Below are positions 1 through 8,028 of a stretch of DNA of 64,000 nucleotides, in pieces. The stretch is from Jannaschia sp. GRR-S6-38. Lineage in GTDB: Bacteria; Pseudomonadota; Alphaproteobacteria; Rhodobacterales; Rhodobacteraceae. The notes beneath the pieces were generated by a model. It saw only the letters and a program-made list of their open reading frames with translations. It ran no database searches and had not been told where the DNA came from. Numbering within the stretch: the stretch's first letter is position 1; the number at the start of each line of letters is the position of its first letter. The position numbers and the translations under genes are program-made. The stretch covers positions 2,129,501-2,193,500 of the forward strand of contig NZ_CP122537.1 of NCBI RefSeq assembly GCF_029853695.1. Reading direction: 5' to 3'.

Positions 1-871
1 CCTGCGCCCGGATCTCGTCGAAGACCGGCAGATCGGGGTTCAGCGTGTTCATGTTGAGCGACAGGTAGCCGTCGGCCGCCGCACCCGCGGGGGTCACGTC
101 ATGCTCGGCCCCGGCCCACCAGTTCCCGATGAACTGGTCCATCGGGTAGTTGATGTTCGCGGCCTCCTGGATGGCGACCTGGTTCATCACGCCCCAGCCC
201 CACATCAGCACGTAATCCGGACGCTCGCGCCGGATCTGCAGCCATTGCGACTTCTGCTCCTGGCCGGGATGGTCCACCGCGATCTCGGTCAGCGAGAAGC
301 CGTGCTTTTCGCCCAGCGCCTGCAGGGTGCGGATCGGCTCCTTGCCGTAGGCGGAGTTGTGATAGACCAGCGCGATGGTCTTGCCGTCGAGCGAGCCCTC
401 GTTCTGGTCCAGCAGGTAGTTCACCGCCACCGAGGCCGCGTCCCAGTAATTGGCCGGGTAATTGAAGACGTTGTTGAACACTTCGCCGTTGCGCGCCGAG
501 GTCCGGCCGTAGCCCATCGTGTGGAGCGGGATGCCGTCGGCCGCGGCCTTGGGGATCAGCTGGTAGGTGATGCCGGTCGAGAGTGGCTGATAGACCAGCG
601 CGCCTTCACCCTTGGTGGACTCGTAGCACTCGACACCCTTCTCGGTGTTGTAGCCCGTCTCGCATTCCAGCACCCGCACCGGCTCGCCGCCGATGCCGCC
701 GTCACGCTGGTTGAGCAGCGTGAAATAGTCCTGGTAGCCGTCCGAGAACGGGATGCCGCCGGCGGCGTAGGGGCCGGTGCGGTAGCTCAGGTCCGGGATG
801 ACCAGCTCGGCCATCGCCGGCGCGGCGGCCATCATGGCGGCCACGGTCAGGGCTCCTAGTCTCTTCATCAT
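1..871 (-). CDS. ABC transporter periplasmic substrate-binding protein (LivK/AmiC type), 3' part outside window
   Basis: This is the N-terminal ~290 residues of a periplasmic binding protein of the branched-chain amino acid (HAAT/Peripla_BP_6) family; the C-terminus lies beyond base 1. The start ATG at 871 follows GGGAGG by 7 bases; a second ATG follows at once. Residues 1-21 form a signal peptide ending in an AMA-E cleavage site. Downstream, the segments SYRTGPYAAGGIPFSDGY, a Cys-containing VLECETGYN stretch, and YHNSAYGKEPI match the two-lobed type I fold. It is the last visible gene of the minus-strand liv operon, 77 bases after livM, so it should deliver substrate to LivH/LivM. The ligand cannot be told from sequence; the acyl-CoA ligase at the head of the cluster hints at a carboxylic or aromatic acid rather than leucine (inference). 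Confidence 0.9.
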   Translation of the reverse strand, partial: MMKRLGALTVAAMMAAAPAMAELVIPDLSYRTGPYAAGGIPFSDGYQDYFTLLNQRDGGIGGEPVRVLECETGYNTEKGVECYESTKGEGALVYQPLSTGITYQLIPKAAADGIPLHTMGYGRTSARNGEVFNNVFNYPANYWDAASVAVNYLLDQNEGSLDGKTIALVYHNSAYGKEPIRTLQALGEKHGFSLTEIAVDHPGQEQKSQWLQIRRERPDYVLMWGWGVMNQVAIQEAANINYPMDQFIGNWWAGAEHDVTPAGAAADGYLSLNMNTLNPDLPVFDEIRAQ

Positions 872-948
872 CGGTATTCCTCCCTTGGTTGTCCGATGCG
901 ACCGCTTGGGCGGCCTTTATGGGCGGGCACCGGAATGCCCGCCGGAAT

Positions 949-2025
949 TCAGTGCGGGAACGGCCAGAGCCGCAGCTTCTCCTTGGTGAGCCGCCAGAGC
1001 TGCGCCAGCCCATGCGGTTCGACCACCAGGAAGAAGACGATCAATCCGCCCACGATGACAAGGTTGAGATGGGCGACGATATCCGTGGGCCAGCCCAGCA
1101 GGTCGACCCCGAAGAGCTTCAGCGCGACCGGCAGCAAGACCAGGAAGGCCGCGCCCGCGAAGCTGCCGAAGATCGAGCCCAGCCCGCCGATGATGATCAT
1201 GAAGAGCACGAGGAACGATTTCTGGATGCCGAAGGCCTCGCCCACCTCGACCGCGCCCAGATAGACGGTGAAGAAGAGCGACCCCGAGACCCCGATGAAG
1301 AAGGACGAGACCGCGAAGGCCGACAGTTTGGCGCGCAGCGGGTTCACGCCGATGATCTCGGCGGCGATGTCCATGTCGCGGATCGCCATCCATTTCCGCC
1401 CCACCGTGCCGCGCGTCAGGTTGCGCGCGACCCAGGCCAGGACCACCACGAAAAGCAGGCAGAACAAGTACTGCGCCCAGGGTTCGGTGTTGGGGCCGGT
1501 GACGAGGATGCCGAAGATCTCGCGCTCGGGCGCGCTGATCTGGCCCGAGGCGGAGTAGTTGTAGAACCACGACACCTTGTTGAACATCCACACCAGGAAG
1601 AACTGCGCCGCCAGCGTCGCCACCGCGAGGTAGAACCCTTTGATCCGCAGGCTGGGCAAGCCGAACAGCACGCCCACGGCGGCCGTGATCAGGCCCGAGA
1701 GCAGCGTGACCGTGATCATGTCCATCCACTCGAACCCGGTCATCAGCTTGTAGGCGGAGTAGGCCCCCACCGCCATGAACCCCCCGGTGCCGAGGCTGAC
1801 CTGTCCGCAATAGCCGGTGAGGATGTTCAGCCCCAGCGCCGCGATCGCGTAGATCAGGAAGGGCACCAGCACCGCGTTCGCCCAGTAATCCGTCACCAGG
1901 AAGGGCAGCGCCAGCACCGCGATGGCGAGGATCACCCAATAGCCCAGCCGGTCGAACTTGATCGGAAAGGTCTGGCTGTCGGCGGTGTAGGTCGTCTTGA
2001 AGTCGCCGGCCTCACGATAGAGCAT
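949..2025 (-). CDS. livM: Branched-chain amino acid type ABC transporter permease LivM
   Basis: Inner-membrane permease of the LivM family, 358 aa. I chose ATG 2025 because AGGAGG lies 5 bases upstream; an in-frame extension further upstream is polar and unlike the family. The N-terminal ~35 residues are a soluble extension typical of this alphaproteobacterial branch, followed by about 8-10 hydrophobic segments. The family motif around GLNILTGYCGQVSLG and the conserved cytoplasmic loop AIRDMDIAAEIIGVNPLRAKL (split here as AIRDMDIAAE and IIGVNPLRAK) are present. It pairs with LivH (2954-3952) and LivG (4630-5445). The spacing to LivH is unusually wide because a GFA gene, a livH remnant and an opposite-strand SHOCT gene lie between them. 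Confidence 0.95.
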   Translation of the reverse strand: MLYREAGDFKTTYTADSQTFPIKFDRLGYWVILAIAVLALPFLVTDYWANAVLVPFLIYAIAALGLNILTGYCGQVSLGTGGFMAVGAYSAYKLMTGFEWMDMITVTLLSGLITAAVGVLFGLPSLRIKGFYLAVATLAAQFFLVWMFNKVSWFYNYSASGQISAPEREIFGILVTGPNTEPWAQYLFCLLFVVVLAWVARNLTRGTVGRKWMAIRDMDIAAEIIGVNPLRAKLSAFAVSSFFIGVSGSLFFTVYLGAVEVGEAFGIQKSFLVLFMIIIGGLGSIFGSFAGAAFLVLLPVALKLFGVDLLGWPTDIVAHLNLVIVGGLIVFFLVVEPHGLAQLWRLTKEKLRLWPFPH

Positions 2026-2120
2026 TTCGGCCTCCTGTCTGCGTGCGGGCCGATTGCCCAATTTGTGCCATTCTCGCGTTGCAGGGTCCCGTCGGTTCGA
2101 CCGACCGAGGAGACCTGGAC

Positions 2121-2426
2121 ATGGCCACACCCGCCTCTGAGCTGCAGAAGCTGCTGGAGCTGCGCGACCGCGAGGAGATCACGGCGGAGGAATTCGCGAC
2201 GCTGAAGGCGCGGCTGCTGAGCCCGGTGCCGCAGGCCCGCCCACCCCGCCGCTCGAACACGAGGCTGGCCGGCATCCCGACCTGGATGCTGGCGCTGGGC
2301 GGATTGATCGGCGGCACGACGCTTCTCGCGATGACCGAGGTCGGCGCGCTGGCGCTGGGCGGCCTGATCGTCCTGGGCTTCGTGTTGATCGTCGTCATGG
2401 CCATCGCCGATACCGGCCTCTTCTGA
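2121..2426 (+). CDS. Small SHOCT-domain membrane protein
   Basis: 101-aa protein on the strand opposite to the liv genes. ATG 2121 is preceded by GAGGAG at 8 bases. Residues about 6-34 (ELQKLLELRDREEITAEEF and ATLKARLL) match the short SHOCT (short C-terminal domain) helix pair, normally found at the C-terminus of membrane or phage proteins. Residues about 50-100 form two hydrophobic helices. Function unknown. It lies between livM and the GFA gene and is oriented against the operon, so it is likely a later addition to the locus. Confidence 0.75.
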   Translation: MATPASELQKLLELRDREEITAEEFATLKARLLSPVPQARPPRRSNTRLAGIPTWMLALGGLIGGTTLLAMTEVGALALGGLIVLGFVLIVVMAIADTGLF

Positions 2427-2436
2427 GCCGCCTCAC

Positions 2437-2497
2437 ACCCGTTCAATGATCTTCTCCCCGAGGCGCCCCTGCGGGCGGGACCACGAAGAAGACCCGA
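2437..2497 (-). pseudogene. Decayed duplicate of the livH 3' end
   Basis: About 60 bases resemble the last codons of livH at 2958-3017. Bases 2437-2461 and 2958-2982 are identical over 25 bases (the codons for GEKIIERV and flanks); beyond this the two copies are alignable with scattered substitutions and a one-base indel that breaks the frame. No gene uses this copy. It and the intact livH end flank the GFA gene as imperfect direct repeats, consistent with a duplication or insertion event at the livH terminus. Confidence 0.7.
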
Positions 2498-2583
2498 ATC
2501 CCGGTTTCCGTCTTTCCCGGTGATCGCGGCCAACGGATCGGCGGCCGGGCAGAACACCCCGCGTCCGGATGCGACAGGCCCGC

Positions 2584-2967
2584 TCATCGGGCCGCCCCCG
2601 ACAATTCGTCCGCGTCGGCGCCGTCCACCCAGGGCATCGGCTCGGACGCGCGCGGGTTCACACCGTCGAGGCCCGCCACGTTGACGCCCATGACGGACGG
2701 GTCCGACAGGCGTCGATGATGGGTGTAGCAGCCGCAGACGCTGCAGAAGTAATGCTCGGCCGTGTGCGTTCCGAACTGGTAGAGGGTCAGCGTCTCGCCG
2801 CGAACCACCTCCATATCACCGTCGCGGACATCCACGTTCCCCGCCTGCCTGCGACGGCAGAACGAGCAGTCGCAGCGCCGCGCCGCGCTGGCGGGCTCGG
2901 CCAAGGTCACCCGCAGCTCGGCCCTGCCGCAATGGCAGGTGAGGCGCCGGGGCTCAGACCCGTTCAA
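2584..2967 (-). CDS. GFA (CENP-V/GFA) domain protein
   Basis: 127-aa protein of the glutathione-dependent formaldehyde-activating enzyme-like family, a zinc-binding beta fold. Visible zinc ligands: CHCG near residues 11-14, CDCSFCRR near 33-40 and CSVCGCY near 75-81. Most members have no demonstrated formaldehyde activity, so I name only the domain. The only suitable start is TTG 2967, which overlaps the livH stop by 14 bases and has GGAGAA about 8 bases upstream inside livH, implying translational coupling. It sits within the liv operon between two copies of the livH 3' end, which suggests it arrived by a local duplication or insertion. Confidence 0.8.
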   Translation of the reverse strand: MNGSEPRRLTCHCGRAELRVTLAEPASAARRCDCSFCRRRQAGNVDVRDGDMEVVRGETLTLYQFGTHTAEHYFCSVCGCYTHHRRLSDPSVMGVNVAGLDGVNPRASEPMPWVDGADADELSGAAR

Positions 2968-3952
2968 TGATCTTCTCCCCGAACAGGCCCTGCGGGCGGA
3001 ACACGAGGAAGACCAGCGCCAGAACGTAGGCGAACCAGTTCTCGGTCGCGCCGCCCAGATAGGGCGCGCCGATCAGGAACTCGAAGAGCTTCTCGCCCAC
3101 GCCGATGATCAGCCCGCCGACGATGGCGCCCGGGATCGAGGTGAAGCCGCCCAGCATCAGCACCGGCAGCGCCTTAAGCGCGATCAGCGAGAGCGAGAAC
3201 TGCACCCCCGATTTCGCGCCCCACATGATGCCCGCGACCAGCGCCACGAAGCCCGCGATCGACCAGACTAGCACCCAGATGAAGTTGAGCGAGATGCCCA
3301 CCGACAGCGCCGCCTGGTGGTCGTCGGCCACCGCGCGCAGCGCCCGGCCCTGCTTGGTGTATTGGCTGAAGATCACCAGTCCCGCGACCAGCAGCGCGGC
3401 GATCACCGTGGCCACGATGTCGAGCTTGTCGATGAAGAAGCCGTAGAAGCCCTCGCCGCCCAGGAAGGAGGTATTCTCCTCCAGCCAGAGGCTCGCGCCC
3501 TGCGGCAGGCCCACGTCCAGCGTCTTGATCTCGGAGCCCCACATCAGGTCGGCCACACCTTCGAGGAAATAGGCCAGCCCGATGGTCGCCATGAACAGGA
3601 TGATCGGCTCCTGGTTCACCAGATGCTTGAAGATGAAGGCGTTCACCGCCCAGGCGAAGCCGATCATCACCACCACCGTCAGCAGGATCGCGGCCAGCGC
3701 CGGCACCTCCCAGCCGAAATGGTGGATCTCGGTCCCGAAGGTGGCGTTGATGAGATGCGCGAAGGGCACCTGGCCCGACTGGATGCCCACCAGCGTCATC
3801 GCCGCGAAGAGCGCCATCACGCCCTGCGCGTAGTTGAAGATGCCGCTGGCCTTGAAGATCAGCACGAAGCCCAGCGCGACGAGCGAATACATCACCCCCG
3901 CCATCAGGCCGTTCAGCGCGACCTCCACGCCGTAGAGAAACTGGTCAGGCAC
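2954..3952 (-). CDS. livH: Branched-chain amino acid type ABC transporter permease LivH
   Basis: Inner-membrane permease of the LivH family, 332 aa. A GTG at 3958 overlaps the Shine-Dalgarno GGAGG (3962-3958), so GTG 3952, five bases after it, is the better start. The sequence opens with a hydrophobic helix, then the family hallmark MYSLVALGFVLIFKASGIFN and YAQGVMAL. The EAA-like cytoplasmic loop GRALRAVADDHQAALSVGI is present near residue 210, and the C-terminus reads VFRPQGLFGEKIIERV. It acts with LivM, LivG and the binding protein. The gene is followed by, and overlaps, the GFA gene. Confidence 0.95.
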   Translation of the reverse strand: MPDQFLYGVEVALNGLMAGVMYSLVALGFVLIFKASGIFNYAQGVMALFAAMTLVGIQSGQVPFAHLINATFGTEIHHFGWEVPALAAILLTVVVMIGFAWAVNAFIFKHLVNQEPIILFMATIGLAYFLEGVADLMWGSEIKTLDVGLPQGASLWLEENTSFLGGEGFYGFFIDKLDIVATVIAALLVAGLVIFSQYTKQGRALRAVADDHQAALSVGISLNFIWVLVWSIAGFVALVAGIMWGAKSGVQFSLSLIALKALPVLMLGGFTSIPGAIVGGLIIGVGEKLFEFLIGAPYLGGATENWFAYVLALVFLVFRPQGLFGEKIIERV

Positions 3953-4045
3953 GGGCACCTCCGAACGTGAAACGGCCCGCCGCCCGGCAGGTGCCGGGGG
4001 ACGGGCCGCGGATGATGGGACGCGCCGCCGGAGCGGCGGGGCGGG

Positions 4046-4504
4046 TCAGTTGGGCAGGGGCTTTTCCGACGAGCCGATATTGCGGTCGAGCGCCGGTGCC
4101 GGGTCGCGATGCGCCGAGCTGCCGCCGTCGATCCCCGGATTGGGACCGGTCGCCGCGGGGCAAGTGCAGGCGGCCAGCAGCTCGTTGGCCTTCTCCGACC
4201 GCTTGCCGGCGGGGATCGCCTCCAGCGCGGATTTCGCCGCGCGCAGCCCCCAGTCGATATCCCCGTCCACCAGCGGCGGCCGGGTCTGCCCGTCCTCGGC
4301 CGTGGTCGCGCCGCGGGCATCGCGCGAGGAATGCGCGGCCTGCTTCATCGCGTCGAACACGGCCTGTTTCTCGTTGATCCTGAGCGCGTCCAGATCCTCG
4401 GGCCGGAAGCCCTCCAGCCGCTGGATGGTGTAATCCGGCAGCCCCCGGTCCTCGCCCAGGATGTCGGCCAGCGTCTTCTTGATCCAGTCGTGGTGATTGC
4501 TCAT
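4046..4504 (-). CDS. Conserved-looking hypothetical protein in the liv operon
   Basis: 152 aa, mostly helical and charged, without signal peptide or membrane segment. ATG 4504 has AAGGAG 8 bases upstream. The N-terminal half (SNHHDWIKKTLADILGEDRG then LPDYTIQRLEGF) looks folded; the C-terminal third is Pro/Gly/Ser-rich with a CTCP motif and is probably disordered. I do not recognise the family. It lies between livG and livH in the same orientation, so it is probably co-transcribed, but nothing links it to transport beyond position. Confidence 0.65.
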   Translation of the reverse strand: MSNHHDWIKKTLADILGEDRGLPDYTIQRLEGFRPEDLDALRINEKQAVFDAMKQAAHSSRDARGATTAEDGQTRPPLVDGDIDWGLRAAKSALEAIPAGKRSEKANELLAACTCPAATGPNPGIDGGSSAHRDPAPALDRNIGSSEKPLPN

Positions 4505-4590
4505 GTGCAGGTCTCCTTTGTATCGGAAACCCAACCGGACGGACGGGCGCGATGTTCCGAACCGTCCTCTGGCCGGAACTACCTCGGCAT

Positions 4591-4607
4591 CCGGGGCAGA
4601 GCCCCGG
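4591..4607. repeat. Short GC hairpin, possible truncated member of the palindromic repeat family
   Basis: CCGGGGC and GCCCCGG form a perfect 7-bp stem with a 3-base loop, 22 bases past the livG stop on the minus strand. The stem and the following GGA (minus strand) resemble the left part of the repeats at 23265 and 43541, but the ACCCCCGGAGTATT tail is absent. It could equally act as a weak intercistronic attenuator. Confidence 0.4.
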
Positions 4608-4629
4608 CGCCTTCGGGCGGCGCGCGGCC

Positions 4630-5445
4630 TCAGTCATGGGCGACCCCCAGATAGGCGTCGATCACGTCCTGGTTCTTGCGCACCTCGTCGGGGGTGCCGT
4701 CGCCGATCTTGCGGCCGTAATCCATCACGACCACGCGGTCGGACAGGTCCATGACGACCCCCATGTCATGCTCGATCAGGGCGATGGTGGTCCCGAACTC
4801 GTCGTTCACGTCGAGGATGAAGCGGGACATGTCCTCCTTCTCCTCGACATTCATGCCAGCCATCGGCTCGTCGAGCAGCAGCAAGCTCGGGTCGGCGGCC
4901 AGCGCGCGGGCCAGCTCGACCCGCTTCTTCAGGCCGTAGGGCAGGCGGCCCACCGGCGTCTTGCGGATATGCTGGATCTCCAGGAAGTCGATGACGCGCT
5001 CGACGGCGGCGCGGTTCTCGACCTCCTCGCGCTGGGCGCGCCCCCACCAGATGGCCTGGCTCAGCATGTTGGTCTTCATGTAGCCCAGCCGCCCGGTCAT
5101 CACGTTGTCCAGAACGCTCATCCCCTCGAAGAGCGCGATGTTTTGGAAGGTGCGCGCGATGCCCTGCTGCGCGACCTGGTAGGGCTTCATCTGCGGGCGC
5201 CGCTTGCCGCGGAACCAGACCTCGCCCTCCTGGGGCACGTAAAAGCCCGAGATGACGTTGAGCATCGAGGACTTGCCCGCGCCGTTCGGCCCGATGATCG
5301 CCCGGATCTCGCCCTCGCGGATGTCGAAGGAGATGTCCTTGATCGCCTCCACGCCGCCGAAGCGCAGCGTGATGTTGCGCAGGTCGAGGACCGTGCCGCC
5401 GATCGTGCGGCCGTCGGCGGTGGTGGTGGGGTTTGCGTCTAGCAT
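4630..5445 (-). CDS. livG: ABC transporter ATP-binding protein LivG
   Basis: 271-aa nucleotide-binding subunit. ATG 5445 follows GGAGG by 5 bases. Walker A is GPNGAGKS (residues 52-59); the signature is the LivG-type variant LPYGLKKRVELARALA rather than LSGGQ; Walker B is LLLLDEPMAGMN; the switch histidine lies in ALIEHDMGVVM. The NPTTTADGRTIGG leader is an extra N-terminal tail. It would energise LivH/LivM. The usual second ATPase, LivF, is not in view and is expected beyond base 1, after the binding protein. Confidence 0.95.
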   Translation of the reverse strand: MLDANPTTTADGRTIGGTVLDLRNITLRFGGVEAIKDISFDIREGEIRAIIGPNGAGKSSMLNVISGFYVPQEGEVWFRGKRRPQMKPYQVAQQGIARTFQNIALFEGMSVLDNVMTGRLGYMKTNMLSQAIWWGRAQREEVENRAAVERVIDFLEIQHIRKTPVGRLPYGLKKRVELARALAADPSLLLLDEPMAGMNVEEKEDMSRFILDVNDEFGTTIALIEHDMGVVMDLSDRVVVMDYGRKIGDGTPDEVRKNQDVIDAYLGVAHD

Positions 5446-5533
5446 GGGAGCCTCCGCGTCGGGCGCGATGCGAATTCCCGCGCCCATCTGATGGATGCAG
5501 TAGGGGCCTCGAATACAGGCTTGGATCGTCTGA

Positions 5534-5905
5534 TCAGATTGGTGGAAGAAGATCCGTGCCGGAGGTCAAAGAAGGCGCCATTACGCCACTCGCTTCCCAT
5601 CTTGCCACAATAATACCGATTAGTCCGGCAAGGAACGGGAGGCTCATCCGCTGAAATTGAAAGACTTCGGCCTCGGTTGGCATATAGAAGCCTCCATTTC
5701 GGATCAGCCGCCCCATTATCGCGAGTGTCGGAACGGCCACCCAAACGTATTGGGCAGTGATACCTAAGCCTGGAGATGACGCGAACATCGGGATGATGAC
5801 CGCCAACGCTGCGGTCGGGAGTGAGACCCGCCACCGCGCCATCACGTCTCCGATGCGCTCGAAAGCGTCGAGAACTCGGCCCAAAATCCAAGAAAATTCC
5901 CACAT
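5534..5905 (-). CDS. Small membrane protein in a low-GC islet
   Basis: 123 aa with about three hydrophobic segments (roughly residues 27-45, 50-66 and 85-103). I do not recognise the family. ATG 5905 has no clear ribosome-binding site. The stretch 5500-5940 is visibly poorer in GC (by eye near 50-55%) than its neighbours and breaks the otherwise tight acyl-CoA ligase - livG pair, suggesting acquisition from elsewhere. Coding status rests on an intact frame with sensible membrane topology. Confidence 0.5.
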   Translation of the reverse strand: MWEFSWILGRVLDAFERIGDVMARWRVSLPTAALAVIIPMFASSPGLGITAQYVWVAVPTLAIMGRLIRNGGFYMPTEAEVFQFQRMSLPFLAGLIGIIVARWEASGVMAPSLTSGTDLLPPI

Positions 5906-5944
5906 TGCGGAGATATCTGGCCGAAGAGGGGTAGGTGAGCAACC

Positions 5945-7909
5945 TCACTCCGCCGCCTCCACCTGAACCGTCACCGGCTTGGCCTTGACCGGCACCACCT
6001 CGGCGTCGATCAGCTTGACCGTGGCGCGGATCTTCCCCTTGCGGCCGTCCTCGTAGGTGACCTCGGTCTCGGTGTAGACCTCGTCCTCGCCGGCATAGAG
6101 CCCCTCGATCAGATCGGCGTATTTCTCCTCGATCGTGCGGCGCTTGACCTTCTGGGTGCGCGTCATCTCCTCGTCGTCGGCATCCAGCTGCTTGTGCAGC
6201 ACGAGGAAGCGATGGACCTGGCAGCCGGCCAGCATCTCGTCCTCGGCCACCGACCTGTTCACGCTGTTCACGTGGCCGCGTATGATCTCGATCACGCGGG
6301 GGTGCTGCGCCAGTTCCTGGTAGGAGCCGTAGGCGAGGTTGTTGCGCTCCGCCCAGTTGCCGACCGCCGTTAGGTCGATGTTCAGGAAGGCCACGCATTT
6401 CTCGCGCCCGTTGCCGAAGACCACGGCCTCGTAGATCTCGGGGAAGAACTTGAGCTTGTTCTCGACGAATTTGGGCGCGAACAGCGCGCCGTCGGCCATC
6501 TTGCCCACGTCCTTGGCCCGGTCGATGATCCGCAGATGCCCGGTCTCGGGCTCGATGAAGCCCGCGTCGCCGGTCGCGACCCAGCCCTCGGGATCCTTGG
6601 TCGAGGCGGTGCTCTCGGGGTTCTGGTAATACTCCTGGAAGCTGCCGGGCGAGCGGTAGAAGACCTCGCCCGTCTCGGCGATCTTCAGCTCCACCCCCGG
6701 CGTGGGCGTGCCCACCGTGTCGGCGCGGACCTCGTCATCCTTCTGCTGGGTGATGAAGACCGAGGCCTCGGTCTGGCCGTAGAGCTGCTTCAGGTTGATC
6801 CCGATCGAGCGGTAGAAATCGAAGAGCTCCGGCCCGATCGCCTCGCCCGCGGTATAGCCCACGCGCACCCGGCTCAGACCCAGCGTGTTCTTCAGCGGAC
6901 CGAAGACGAGGATCTCGTTGAGGCGGTATTTCACGCGGTCGAGAAACGGCACGTCCTTGCCGTCGAGGATCTTCGGCCCCACCGTCTTGGCATGGGCCAT
7001 CGCGCTGTCGAAGAGTTTCTTCTTCAGCGGGCTTGCATCCTCCATCCGGATCATCACGTTGGTCAGCTGCGTCTCGAACACCCGCGGCGGTGCGAAGTAA
7101 TAGGTCGGCCCGATCTCGCGCAGGTCCTGCATCACCGTGTCGGCGCTCTCGGGGCAGTTGACGCAGAAGCCGGTGACCATCGCCTGGCCGATCGAGAAGA
7201 TGAAATCGCCGACCCAGGCCATCGGCAGGTAGGCCAGCACCTCGTCGTCGCGGCGCAGATGGTCGAACTCCGCCGAGGCCTTCGAGGTCGCGACGATGTT
7301 GTCGTGGCTCAGCACCACGCCCTTGGGCTTGCCGGTGGTGCCCGAGGTATAGAGCATCACGCAGGTGGTGGCCCCGGTCTGCTGGGCGCGGCGGCGCTCC
7401 ATCTCGGCACGGTCAGCGCCGCGCCCCGTCTCGCGCAGGTCGGCCATCGAGGACATTTCGGAATGGTCGTATTTCCGCAGCCCCCGTCCGTCGAGATAGA
7501 CGATGTGGCGCAGCCCCTCGATGCGGTCGCGCACCTCCTGCACCTTGTCCACCTGCTCCTGGTCGCCCGCGATGACGAACTTGGCCGAGCAGTGCTGCAG
7601 CACGTAGGCGATCTCCTCGCCCACGGCATCCTGGTAGAGCGGCACCGGGATCGCGCCCGCGCATTGGGCGGCGACCATCGACATGTAGAGCTGCGGGCGG
7701 TTTCGGCCGATCACCGCGACATGCTCGCCGATCTCGATGCCGCGGGCGATCAGGCCCAGCGCCATCTCCTCGATCTCGGTGCGGGCCTTGGCCCAGCTCC
7801 ATTCCTGCCAGATCCCGAATTCCTTCTCGCGATAGGCGGGGGCCGTGCCGAATTCCTCGGCATTGCGGTCCATGAAATCCGGAATCGTCCGCAGGGCGGT
7901 CTGGCGCAT
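5945..7909 (-). CDS. AMP-binding long-chain acyl-CoA synthetase-like ligase
   Basis: 654-aa adenylate-forming enzyme that would activate a carboxylic acid with ATP and then load CoA. ATG 7909 has GGGAGA 7-8 bases upstream. The P-loop YTSGTTGKPKG is at residues 187-197, the A5-type motif YGQTEAS follows, TGDAGFIE and DRAKDVGK mark the hinge region, and the C-terminal domain carries RTQKVKRRTI. Length and sequence resemble the FadD15/long-chain acyl-CoA synthetase branch. It heads the minus-strand liv cluster. Pairing of this ligase with a Liv-type transporter is common in alphaproteobacteria and suggests import followed by CoA activation of an organic acid (inference). Confidence 0.9.
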   Translation of the reverse strand: MRQTALRTIPDFMDRNAEEFGTAPAYREKEFGIWQEWSWAKARTEIEEMALGLIARGIEIGEHVAVIGRNRPQLYMSMVAAQCAGAIPVPLYQDAVGEEIAYVLQHCSAKFVIAGDQEQVDKVQEVRDRIEGLRHIVYLDGRGLRKYDHSEMSSMADLRETGRGADRAEMERRRAQQTGATTCVMLYTSGTTGKPKGVVLSHDNIVATSKASAEFDHLRRDDEVLAYLPMAWVGDFIFSIGQAMVTGFCVNCPESADTVMQDLREIGPTYYFAPPRVFETQLTNVMIRMEDASPLKKKLFDSAMAHAKTVGPKILDGKDVPFLDRVKYRLNEILVFGPLKNTLGLSRVRVGYTAGEAIGPELFDFYRSIGINLKQLYGQTEASVFITQQKDDEVRADTVGTPTPGVELKIAETGEVFYRSPGSFQEYYQNPESTASTKDPEGWVATGDAGFIEPETGHLRIIDRAKDVGKMADGALFAPKFVENKLKFFPEIYEAVVFGNGREKCVAFLNIDLTAVGNWAERNNLAYGSYQELAQHPRVIEIIRGHVNSVNRSVAEDEMLAGCQVHRFLVLHKQLDADDEEMTRTQKVKRRTIEEKYADLIEGLYAGEDEVYTETEVTYEDGRKGKIRATVKLIDAEVVPVKAKPVTVQVEAAE

Positions 7910-8028
7910 CGCTCTCTCCCCTCCGCGCGGCCCTCCCCGGCCGCACGGCTCCGCCCGGAAAGCTGCGCCGTGATTCTCTCAGGGATGTTTCCGAAATCTT
8001 ACGAACTGTAACGGCGGCGCCCGGCAGT

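Noticed and set aside
2437..2982. The two livH-end copies as phage attachment sites
   Set aside because: The enclosed segment carries only a GFA gene with no integrase, and the copies differ by substitutions and an indel, so duplication of coding sequence is the simpler reading.
4590..4610. Hairpin after livG as an intrinsic terminator
   Set aside because: No U-tract, and the liv operon appears to continue downstream; kept only as a possible repeat remnant or attenuator.
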